Shown here: positions 35,900 to 43,154 of the stretch, piece by piece
Numbering within the stretch: position 1 is the stretch's first letter
How the letters are laid out: the number at the start of each line of letters is the position of its first letter
From: Streptomyces sp. Ru62
Lineage (GTDB): Bacteria > Actinomycetota > Actinomycetes > Streptomycetales > Streptomycetaceae
Reading direction: 5' to 3'
Assembly: GCF_002920615.1 (NCBI RefSeq)
Contig: NZ_PQSU01000011.1
Location: 1-64,000, forward strand
DNA: 64,000 nucleotides
Notes under the pieces: model-generated
Seen by the model: only the letters and a program-made list of their open reading frames with translations
Database searches by the model: none
Told to the model about the DNA's origin: nothing
Made by a program: the position numbers and the translations under genes

Positions 35900-37293
35900 C
35901 CGTCGAGTCGGTACAGCCCGTGAACCCCGGGACCCCCGGTACGCCCGAGAACCCCGAGACGCCCGACCTGCGTGAACCGCCCCTGGCCGGAGGTGCCGTA
36001 CCGGTCCTCGGGCACGGTCTGAAGCTGGTCCGCGACCCGCTCGCCTTCATGTCCGCACTGCGCGACCACGGAGACGTCGTCCGCCTGAAGCTCGGTCCCA
36101 AGACGGTGTACGCCGTCACCACCCCGGCGCTCACCGGAGCACTGGCCCTGAACCCCGACTTCAAGATCGACGGTCCGCTGTGGGAGTCCCTGGAGGGCCT
36201 GCTCGGCAAGGAGGGCGTGGCCACCGCGAACGGCCCCCGGCACCGCCGGCAGCGGCGCACCATACAACCCGCATTCCGGCTAGACGCGATACCCGGCTAC
36301 GGGCCGATCATGGAGGAGGAGGCGCACGCGCTGACCGACCGCTGGAAACCCGGCGGCACCATCGACTGCACCTCCGAGGCCTTCCGGGTCGCCGTCCGCA
36401 TCGCGGCCCGCTGCCTGCTGCGCGGCGACTACATGGACGAGCGCGCGGAACGGCTCAGCATCGATCTCGCCACCGTCTTCCGTGGCATGTACCGCCGGAT
36501 GGTGATCCCGCTCGGCCCGCTCTACCGGCTGCCGTTCCCGGCCAACCGTGAATTCAACCGGGCGCTGGCCGATTTGCATCTGCTGGTGGACGAGATCGTC
36601 GCCGAGCGGAGGGCATCTGGTCAAAAGCCGGACGATTTGCTGACGGCATTGCTGGAGGCGAAGGACGACAATGGCGACCCCATCGGGGAACAGGAGATAC
36701 ACGACCAGGTCGTCGCCATACTCACCCCCGGCAGCGAAACAGTCGCGTCCACGATCATGTGGCTGCTCCAGGTCCTCGCGGCACACCCGGAACACGCCGA
36801 GAAGGTACGGACCGAGGTCGAATCCGTGACCGGTGGCCGACCGGTCGGATTCGAACACGTCCGCTCACTCACGCACACCAACAATGTCGTCGTCGAGGCC
36901 ATGCGACTCCGGCCCGCGGTATGGATATTGACGCGGCGCGCGGTGAGCGACACCGCGCTCGGCGGCTATCGCATTCCGGCCGGGGCGGACATCGTCTACA
37001 GCCCGTACGCCATCCAGCGCGACGCCCGCTCCTACGCCCGCCACCTCGACTTCGACCCCGACCGCTGGCTGCCCGAGCGGGCCAAGGAGGTGCCGAAGTA
37101 CGCGATGAGCCCGTTCAGCGTGGGCAACCGCAAGTGCCCCAGCGACCACTTCTCCATGACCCAGCTGAGCCTGATCACCGCGGCGATCTCCGCGAAGTAC
37201 CGCTTCGAGCAGGTCAGCGGGTCCGACGACACCACCCGCGTGGGCATCACGCTCCGCCCGCAGAACCTGCTGCTGCGGGCGATGCCCTGGTAG
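35896..37293 (+). CDS. CYP170A-type cytochrome P450 (albaflavenone synthase)
   Basis: A 465-residue P450 expected to oxidise epi-isozizaene to albaflavenols and albaflavenone. Heme cysteine C414 lies in FSVGNRKCPSDHF, the ExxR pair is E334/R337 and the PERF-equivalent is DPDRW. The I-helix has PGSET (278-282) instead of the usual AGxxT. DDNGD (257-261) resembles the Asp-rich motif that was linked to a moonlighting farnesene synthase activity of CYP170A1; that link is recalled from literature. No ferredoxin gene is adjacent. It starts inside the cyclase stop codon (ATGA). Confidence 0.92.
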   Translation: MTVESVQPVNPGTPGTPENPETPDLREPPLAGGAVPVLGHGLKLVRDPLAFMSALRDHGDVVRLKLGPKTVYAVTTPALTGALALNPDFKIDGPLWESLEGLLGKEGVATANGPRHRRQRRTIQPAFRLDAIPGYGPIMEEEAHALTDRWKPGGTIDCTSEAFRVAVRIAARCLLRGDYMDERAERLSIDLATVFRGMYRRMVIPLGPLYRLPFPANREFNRALADLHLLVDEIVAERRASGQKPDDLLTALLEAKDDNGDPIGEQEIHDQVVAILTPGSETVASTIMWLLQVLAAHPEHAEKVRTEVESVTGGRPVGFEHVRSLTHTNNVVVEAMRLRPAVWILTRRAVSDTALGGYRIPAGADIVYSPYAIQRDARSYARHLDFDPDRWLPERAKEVPKYAMSPFSVGNRKCPSDHFSMTQLSLITAAISAKYRFEQVSGSDDTTRVGITLRPQNLLLRAMPW

Positions 37294-37315
37294 ACCACCT
37301 GGTACCGGCGCGCGC

Positions 37316-38278
37316 TCAGGCGGCCTCCGGGCCCCGGAACGTGCGCCGGTAGGCGTTCGGGGTCGTCCCCAGCGCCCGGACGAACTGGTGGCGCAGCGCG
37401 GCGGCCGTACCGAACCCGGTGCGCCAGGCGATGGCGTCCATGGTCTCGTCCGTACCCTCCAGCAACTCCTGTGCGAGCAGCACCCGTTGGCGAAGGATCC
37501 ACCGGTACGGCGTGGTCCCCGTCTCCTGCTGGAAGCGCCGGGCGAAGGTGCGCGGCGCCATATGGGCGCGGGCGGCGAGCTGCTCGACGGTCACCTCCTG
37601 GTCGAGATGGGCCTCCATCCAGGCCAGCACCTCCCCGACCGTGTCGCAGGGCGCCTTCGGCAGGGGCCGCTCGATGAACTGCGCCTGCCCGCCGTCCCGG
37701 TGCGGCGGCACCACCATCCGACGGGCGATCTTGTTGGCCACCTCCGGCCCCTGCTCCTTGCGCACGAGATGCAGACAGGCGTCGATCCCGGCGGCGGTGC
37801 CGGCCGAGGTGATCACGGGGTCCTCGTCCACGTACAGCACGTCCGGCTCGACCGTGAGCCGCGGATAGCGCCGGGACAGCTGCTCGGCGTTGTGCCAGTG
37901 CGCCGCGCACCGCCGTCCGTCGAGCAGCCCCGCCGCGGCCAGCACGAACACCCCGGAGCAGACGCTGAGCACCCGGGTGCCCCGGTCCACGGCCCGCCGC
38001 AGCGCCGCCAGCAGCTCCTCCGGGTACGCGCGCTGTGTATAGGTCTCACCGGCCGGTACGGCGATCAGATCGGCCTCTTCCAGCCGCTCCAGACCGTACG
38101 GCGTGGACACGGTGAACCCGCAGTGGGTGCTCAGTTCGGGCCCCTCCGCCGACACCACGGCGAAGTCGTACACGGGCAGCCCGTCGTCGCTGCGGTCGAT
38201 GCCGAAAACCTCGCACACGACACCCAGCTCGAAGGGATGCACCCCGTCCAGCAGCACGGCGGCCACGTTCTTCAGCAT
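37316..38278 (-). CDS. GlxA-family AraC-type regulator with DJ-1/PfpI domain (possible NrdS)
   Basis: A 320-residue GlxA-type regulator. The N-terminal DJ-1/PfpI amidotransferase-like fold has its nucleophile-elbow Cys in RVLSVCSGVFVLA, and the C-terminal AraC/XylS domain has two helix-turn-helix motifs (QLAARAHMAPRTFARRF, DAIAWRTGFGTAAALRHQF). In S. coelicolor an AraC-like gene, nrdS, follows nrdAB. Here this gene lies downstream of nrdB on the same strand, with two plus-strand genes interposed. NrdS identity is therefore plausible but unproven. It is convergent with the P450. Confidence 0.8.
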   Translation of the reverse strand: MLKNVAAVLLDGVHPFELGVVCEVFGIDRSDDGLPVYDFAVVSAEGPELSTHCGFTVSTPYGLERLEEADLIAVPAGETYTQRAYPEELLAALRRAVDRGTRVLSVCSGVFVLAAAGLLDGRRCAAHWHNAEQLSRRYPRLTVEPDVLYVDEDPVITSAGTAAGIDACLHLVRKEQGPEVANKIARRMVVPPHRDGGQAQFIERPLPKAPCDTVGEVLAWMEAHLDQEVTVEQLAARAHMAPRTFARRFQQETGTTPYRWILRQRVLLAQELLEGTDETMDAIAWRTGFGTAAALRHQFVRALGTTPNAYRRTFRGPEAA

Positions 38279-38290
38279 GCTGCCAGTGTG

Positions 38291-38337
38291 CCTCGGCAGT
38301 GGCAGTAATTCGAGCCTCTACGGCAGTCCTGCCACTC
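38291..38337 (-). promoter_or_regulatory. Candidate operator of the GlxA-type regulator
   Basis: GGCAGT occurs three times (38295-38300, 38301-38306, 38322-38327). GTGGCAG (38299-38305) and CTGCCAC (38329-38335) form 7-bp inverted arms, all just upstream of the regulator start. The layout suits autoregulation, but no site has been defined for this protein. Confidence 0.35.
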
Positions 38338-38370
38338 CCGGTAAGGGGTGTCCGGCGCGACAGTGGTGTC

Positions 38371-38586
38371 ATGAACGGAAACCAGATCGAAGGCCTGATC
38401 GGAATGATCGCCACCCTCGGGATCCTGGTCCTCCTGGTCCTCCCGTCCGTGCTCGGCATCGTGCGCGACCGGCGCATCGACCGCCAGCTCAGGGCGGCCG
38501 AGCGGCCGGGGACACCCGGGCCCACCGAACCGGCGGAGGAGCCCCAGCCCCGCAGGAGCCGCCACGGCGCGGCCCGTACCGCCTGA
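38371..38586 (+). CDS. Small single-pass membrane protein (71 aa)
   Basis: A 71-residue protein: short polar N-terminus, one hydrophobic helix (LIGMIATLGILVLLVLPSVLG, about 9-29), an Arg-rich cytoplasmic boundary (RDRRIDRQLR) and a Pro-rich tail. ATG 38371 is chosen; an upstream ATG at 38299 overlaps the divergent regulator promoter. Function unknown. Confidence 0.6.
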   Translation: MNGNQIEGLIGMIATLGILVLLVLPSVLGIVRDRRIDRQLRAAERPGTPGPTEPAEEPQPRRSRHGAARTA

Positions 38587-38655
38587 CGGAAACCGTGTGC
38601 GGGGCCTGTCCGCCCGCTGTGTAACCTCTCCTCTCACATCACAAGGGGAGGGAAC

Positions 38656-39086
38656 ATGCGAGGCAGAACGGCCTGGGCCCTGGCGGGCGGGGCCGCGGCC
38701 CTGACGCTGCTTACGGCGACGGGCGCCCACGCGGACACGAGGTGCCGGCCCGCTCGTACAAGGTGAAGCGGGCCTCGCGGCTGACCACGGACGCCTCTCC
38801 CGAGCCCGTCGCCAAGGGCGCCAAGCTGACCGTCACCGGCAAGCTGTCCCGGGCGAACTGGGAGGACCTGAAGTACCACGGGTTCACCGGGCAGGACGTC
38901 AAGCTCCAGTTCAAGGCGGCCGGCGCCGCCCGATACCGCACGGTGAAGACCGTGCGCACGGGCGACGCCGGAAAGCTCAGCACCAAGGTCACCGCCACCG
39001 CGGCGGGCAGCTGGCGCTGGTACTTCCCCGGCACGACGACGACCGCGCGGGTCGTGTCGGCCGGGGACGCGGTGAAGCTGAAGTAA
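38656..39086 (+). pseudogene. Frameshifted secreted beta-domain protein
   Basis: ATG 38656 after AGGGGAGGGAAC encodes a clear signal peptide (MRGRTAWALAGG, then AALTLLTATGAHA with an AxA cleavage site). That frame hits a stop about 36 codons in. The mature portion (VPARSYKVKRASRLTTDA...) continues in another frame from about 38739 to 39086. A single base missing between 38738 and 38739 would join them seamlessly as HADT-EVPARSYKV. The mature part has repeated TVTGKLSRANW / KLSTKVTATAAG patterns typical of secreted Ig-like domains. It is either a genuine frameshift mutation or a sequencing error. Confidence 0.75.
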
Positions 39087-39093
39087 CGGCCGG

Positions 39094-40107
39094 TCAGAAG
39101 TCCTCGTCCAGGTCGACGGTGCCCTCCACCGCGACCTGGTAGGCCGAGGGGCGGCGTTCGAAGAAGTTGGTGAGTTCCTGGACGCCCTGGAGCTCCATGA
39201 AGGAGAAGGGGTTCTCGGAGCCGTAGAGGGGGGCGAAGCCGAGGCGGGTGAGGCGCTGGTCGGCGACACACTCCAGGTACTGCCGCATGGAGTCGGTGTT
39301 CATGCCGGGCAGGCCGTCGCCGCACAGGTCGCGGGCGAACTGGAGCTCGGCCTCCACGGCCTCGCGGAGCATGTCGGTGACCTGTTGCTGGAGCTGGTCG
39401 TCGAAGAGGTCGGGTTCTTCCTTGCGGACGGTGTCGACGACGTCGAAGGCGAAGCTCATGTGCATGGTCTCGTCGCGGAAGACCCAGTTGGTGCCGGTGG
39501 CGAGGCCGTGGAGCAGGCCGCGGCTGCGGAACCAGTAGACGTAGGCGAAGGCGCCGTAGAAGAAGAGTCCTTCGATGCAGGCGGCGAAGCAGATGAGGTT
39601 GAGCAGGAAGCGGCGGCGGTCTGCCTGGGTCTCCAGGCGGTCGATCTTCTCGACCTCGTTGATCCATTTGAAGCAGAACTCGGCCTTCTCGCGGATGGAG
39701 GGGATGTTCTCCACGGCGGCGAAGGCGGCGGCGCGGTCGTCGGGGTCGGGGAGGTAGGTGTCCAGGAGGGTCAGGTAGAACTGGACGTGGACGGCCTCCT
39801 CGAACAGCTGCCGCGACAGGTACAGCCTCGCCTCCGGCGAGTTGATGTGCTTGTACAGCGTCAGCACCAGGTTGTTCGCGACGATCGAGTCGCCCGTCGC
39901 GAAGAACGCCACCAGCCGGCCGATGAGGTGCTGTTCTTCAGGCGTCAGTTTCGCGAGGTCGGCGACGTCCGAGTGGAGGTCGACCTCCTCCACGGTCCAG
40001 GTGTTCTTGATGGCGTCCCGGTAGCGCTCGTAGAAGTCGGGGTAGCGCATCGGACGGAGAGTCAGTTCGAAGCCCGGGTCGAGCAGGTTCTGGTTTCGGG
40101 TGGTCAT
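39094..40107 (-). CDS. nrdB: Ribonucleotide reductase small subunit (class I)
   Basis: A 337-residue R2 subunit that supplies the tyrosyl radical for nucleotide reduction. Metal ligands are visible (D73 in FATGDS, E104 and H107 in FEEAVHVQF, and EGLFFYGAF and DETMH further on). The radical Tyr position is filled by Y111, four residues after H107. The C-terminus ends in an acidic docking tail (VDLDEDF). ATG 40107 overlaps the nrdA stop (TAATG), so the two are translationally coupled. It works with NrdA in the oxygen-dependent reductase. Confidence 0.95.
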   Translation of the reverse strand: MTTRNQNLLDPGFELTLRPMRYPDFYERYRDAIKNTWTVEEVDLHSDVADLAKLTPEEQHLIGRLVAFFATGDSIVANNLVLTLYKHINSPEARLYLSRQLFEEAVHVQFYLTLLDTYLPDPDDRAAAFAAVENIPSIREKAEFCFKWINEVEKIDRLETQADRRRFLLNLICFAACIEGLFFYGAFAYVYWFRSRGLLHGLATGTNWVFRDETMHMSFAFDVVDTVRKEEPDLFDDQLQQQVTDMLREAVEAELQFARDLCGDGLPGMNTDSMRQYLECVADQRLTRLGFAPLYGSENPFSFMELQGVQELTNFFERRPSAYQVAVEGTVDLDEDF

Positions 40108-42482
40108 TACTGGCAGGCCTCGCAGGACTCGGGGTTTTCCAGGGAGCAGGCGATCGCGTCGGGGTCGGTGGCCTGCTGTACGGGGATGGGCTTGGCGGCC
40201 TGCGCCTGGCCCTGGGCGGCGCGGGCGATGCGCGTTGCCGGGCGGGAGCGCAGGTAGTACGTGGTCTTCAGGCCGGACTTCCAGGCGTAGGCGTACATCG
40301 AGGAGAGCTTGCCGATCGTCGGCGTCTCCAGGAACAGGTTCAGGGACTGCGCCTGGTCGAGGAAGGGGGTGCGCGCCGCCGCCATGTCGATCAGACCGCG
40401 CTGCGGGATCTCCCACGCCGTGCGGTACAGGGCGCGGATGTCCTCGGGGATCCAGGCGAAGTCCTGGATGGAGCCGTTGGAGTCGCGCAGGGCTTCGCGG
40501 GTGCGGGCGTCCCAGACGCCGAGGTTCTTCAGGTCCTGTACGAGGTAGGAGTTGACCTGGAGGAACTCACCCGAGAGGGTCTCGCGCTTGAACAGGTTGG
40601 AGACCTGCGGCTCGATGCACTCGTACACGCCCGCGATCGACGCGATCGTGGCCGTCGGCGCGATCGCGAGGAGCAGCGCGTTGCGCATGCCCGTCTGAGC
40701 GATCCGCTCGCGGAGAGCGTTCCAGCGCTCGGGCCAGGAGAGCTCGACGTCGTAGTGGTCGGGGTGGAGGACGCCGCGGGCGGTGCGGGTCTGGTTCCAG
40801 GCGGGCAGGGGGCCGTTGCGTTCGGCGAGGTCGGCGGAGGTCTCGTAGGCGGTGAGCATGATGCGTTCGGCGATCCGGGTGGAGAGGGCCTTTGCCTCCG
40901 CCGAGTCGAAGGGCAGGCGCAGTTTGAAGAAGACGTCCTGCAAGCCCATCGCACCCAGGCCGACCGGGCGCCACTTGGCGTTGGAGCGGCCCGCCTGCTC
41001 GGTGGGGTAGAAGTTGATGTCGACGACGCGGTCCAGGAAGGTGACGGCCGTGCGGACCGTCTCGTCCAGCCGCTCCCAGTCGATGTCACCGGTCGCCGTG
41101 TCCACGAAGGCGCCGAGGTTGACCGAGCCGAGGTTGCAGACGGCCGTTTCGCCGTCGTTGGTGACTTCGAGGATCTCGGTGCAGAGGTTGGAGGAGTGGA
41201 TGACGTTGCCGGGTTCGGCGGTCTGGTTGGCGGTGCGGTTGGCGGCGTCCTTGAAGGTCATCCAGCCGTTGCCGGTCTGGGCGAGGGTGCGCATCATGCG
41301 GCCGTACAGGTCGCGGGCCGCGATGGTCTTCTTCGCCAGGCCCGCCGCTTCGGCCCTGCGGTAGGCGGTGTCGAACTCCTCGCCCCACAGGTCGACCAGT
41401 TCGGGGACGTCGGCGGGGGAGAACAGCGACCACTGTTCGTCGGCGTTGACCCGGCGCATGAACTCGTCCGGGATCCAGTGCGCGAGGTTGAGGTTGTGGG
41501 TGCGGCGGGCGTCCTCGCCGGTGTTGTCCCGCAGTTCCAGGAACTCCTCGATGTCGGAGTGCCAGGTCTCCAGGTAGACCGCTGCCGCGCCCTTGCGCCG
41601 GCCGCCCTGGTTCACCGCCGCCACCGAGGCGTCCAGCGTCTTCAGGAACGGCACGATCCCGTTGGAGTGCCCGTTCGTCCCCCGGATCAGCGAACCGCGC
41701 GAGCGGATGCGGGAGTAGGACAGGCCGATGCCGCCGGCGTGCTTCGACAGCCGGGCGACCTGGTGGTAGCGGTCGTAGATGGAGTCCAGCTCGTCCAGGG
41801 GCGAGTCGAGCAGGTAGCAGGACGACATCTGCGGGTGTCGCGTACCGGAGTTGAAGAGGGTGGGGGAGGACGGCAGGTAGTCCAGGCGGCTCATCAGCCC
41901 GTACAGGTCCGCGACTTCGTCCACGGAGCGGGTCGTGTCGTCCTCCGCCAGTCCGCTCGCCACGCGCAGCAGGAAGTGCTGGGGCGTCTCCACGACCTTG
42001 CGGGTGACCGGGTGGCGCAGCAGGTAGCGGCTGTGCAGGGTGCGCAGGCCGAAGTAGCCGAACCGGTCGTCGGCCGTACGGTCGACCAGCGCGTCGAGGC
42101 GCTCGGCGTGCAGCCGCACGAACTCGGCGGTGCGGTCGGCGATCAGGCCCTCGCGGTGGCCGACCGCGACGGACCCGGTGAAGGACGTCACGCCCTGCGA
42201 GGCGGCCTCGTCCCGGATGGCCAGGGTCAGCAACCGGGCGGCCAGCCGGGAGTAGGCGGGGTCCTCGGAGATCAGGCCGGCCGCGGCCTCCGTGGCCAGC
42301 TCCCGCAGCTCCGCCTCGTCGGCCCGAGCGGACCGGCCGCGCAGCGCGGCGGCGGCCACCCGCCCCGGGTCGGCGTCGGGCAGGTCGGCGGTCAGCTCGG
42401 TCAGGGTCCGCAGCAGCGCGGCACCGGGACCGTCGGTCTCCAGCTCGCTGACTGAAGCCGGGTCGACTGGCGCGATGGTCAC
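40107..42482 (-). CDS. nrdA: Ribonucleotide reductase large subunit (class I)
   Basis: A 791-residue R1 subunit. Recognised segments include the N-terminal allosteric region, HAGGIGLSYSRIRSRG, the active-site NLCTEI and AVCNLGSVNLGAF, and the C-terminal redox pair in NPESCEACQ. GTG 42482 (VTIAPVD) with GGGAGAG upstream is chosen. The frame runs further upstream through the riboswitch, where it cannot be coding. Expression is controlled by a cobalamin riboswitch and NrdR-like boxes. When B12 is plentiful, Streptomyces use the B12-dependent class II enzyme and shut this operon off. Confidence 0.95.
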   Translation of the reverse strand: MTIAPVDPASVSELETDGPGAALLRTLTELTADLPDADPGRVAAAALRGRSARADEAELRELATEAAAGLISEDPAYSRLAARLLTLAIRDEAASQGVTSFTGSVAVGHREGLIADRTAEFVRLHAERLDALVDRTADDRFGYFGLRTLHSRYLLRHPVTRKVVETPQHFLLRVASGLAEDDTTRSVDEVADLYGLMSRLDYLPSSPTLFNSGTRHPQMSSCYLLDSPLDELDSIYDRYHQVARLSKHAGGIGLSYSRIRSRGSLIRGTNGHSNGIVPFLKTLDASVAAVNQGGRRKGAAAVYLETWHSDIEEFLELRDNTGEDARRTHNLNLAHWIPDEFMRRVNADEQWSLFSPADVPELVDLWGEEFDTAYRRAEAAGLAKKTIAARDLYGRMMRTLAQTGNGWMTFKDAANRTANQTAEPGNVIHSSNLCTEILEVTNDGETAVCNLGSVNLGAFVDTATGDIDWERLDETVRTAVTFLDRVVDINFYPTEQAGRSNAKWRPVGLGAMGLQDVFFKLRLPFDSAEAKALSTRIAERIMLTAYETSADLAERNGPLPAWNQTRTARGVLHPDHYDVELSWPERWNALRERIAQTGMRNALLLAIAPTATIASIAGVYECIEPQVSNLFKRETLSGEFLQVNSYLVQDLKNLGVWDARTREALRDSNGSIQDFAWIPEDIRALYRTAWEIPQRGLIDMAAARTPFLDQAQSLNLFLETPTIGKLSSMYAYAWKSGLKTTYYLRSRPATRIARAAQGQAQAAKPIPVQQATDPDAIACSLENPESCEACQ

Positions 42483-42573
42483 GTGGGGCTCTCCCTCGCT
42501 CGGCACGGGGCCTGGCGGAAGGCAGGGGCAGCCACGAGCGCGCACGGCGTCGCGTCCACCGGCCCACTCCACG

Positions 42574-42602
42574 AGGCCCGGACGTCTGAACCACCCGGGC
42601 CT
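42574..42602 (-). promoter_or_regulatory. Hairpin between riboswitch and nrdA (likely expression platform)
   Basis: AGGCCCGG (42574-42581) and CCGGGCCT (42595-42602) form an 8-bp stem directly 3' of the B12 box in the transcript. There is no U tract, so intrinsic termination is uncertain; it may be part of a switching helix. Confidence 0.4.
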
Positions 42603-42604
42603 GG

Positions 42605-42724
42605 ACGGCCGGGTGCACCGCCGGCAGGTCTTCGGACTCGACAGGCGTGCGGAGGCACGCGAGTACACCGTTGCGGGACAGTTCCGGATTCACACCGGAT
42701 TCCCCTGCGACGACAGCGAGAAGA
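42605..42724 (-). ncRNA. Cobalamin (AdoCbl) riboswitch upstream of nrdA
   Basis: Read on the minus strand, the leader carries the conserved cobalamin aptamer core: GGGAATCCGGTGTGAATCCGG, then CTGTCCCGCAACGG, and the B12 box GAGTCCGAAGACCTGCCGGC at 42639-42620. Order and spacing are typical. It sits between the NrdR-like boxes and the nrdA start, matching the B12-repressed nrdABS leader known in S. coelicolor. Outer boundaries are approximate. Confidence 0.93.
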
Positions 42725-42771
42725 GCATACATCTAGTGCCGGGCTGCCATGTCACCCCCAGATGTAGTGCC
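42725..42771 (-). promoter_or_regulatory. Tandem NrdR-like boxes of the nrdAB promoter
   Basis: Two related 16-bp sites (42725-42740 and 42756-42771) share the CACTA-ATCT pattern of NrdR boxes on the minus strand. Their spacing is exactly 31 bp, three helical turns, as known for NrdR-controlled promoters. The core promoter is probably between and over them; the -10 is not clear. Confidence 0.7.
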
Positions 42772-43154
42772 GACCCGGCCTCTGAGGGCCAACTCGCACG
42801 CAGTGCGATGTCGTCCCGGCCCGGGGATGCCGGTCCCGCTCGGGGGCGCGGACGAAACCGAGGCTCCGGATCTCTGCCTCTCCCGGACCCGCGATGTCGG
42901 TCATCCCGCGATGTCGGTCATGGGGACGCCGGAGCGGACGAAGGTGACCCCGCCCAGGAGGACGCCGTCACGAACGGCCACGAGGACCTCCGCGGCGACG
43001 GCCCACCGATTCCGCCGGGGGGACACGGCGAGGATCCCCGGGGATCCGAGGCGGCGCCTGCCGGGTTGCGGGGCGGAATGCCCATGTTTTCATGGAAGTA
43101 GGTGCTTCGTGGGGTCCTCCGTGCCGAAAGCTGGTCTCGGAAGGAGAACGCACC
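42772..43154. other. 383-bp intergenic region between nrdAB control region and the ATPase gene
   Basis: No gene is supported here. It contains a perfect tandem 17-bp repeat (CCCGCGATGTCGGTCAT at 42888-42904 and 42905-42921) and GC-rich inverted segments such as GATCCCCGGGGATC (43034-43047). It should hold the promoter of the downstream ATPase gene, whose Shine-Dalgarno is AAGGAG at 43141. Confidence 0.5.

Noticed and set aside
38742..39086. GTG 38742 as the native start of a small cytoplasmic protein.
   Set aside because: No Shine-Dalgarno precedes it, while a perfect signal peptide with good RBS lies just upstream in another frame.
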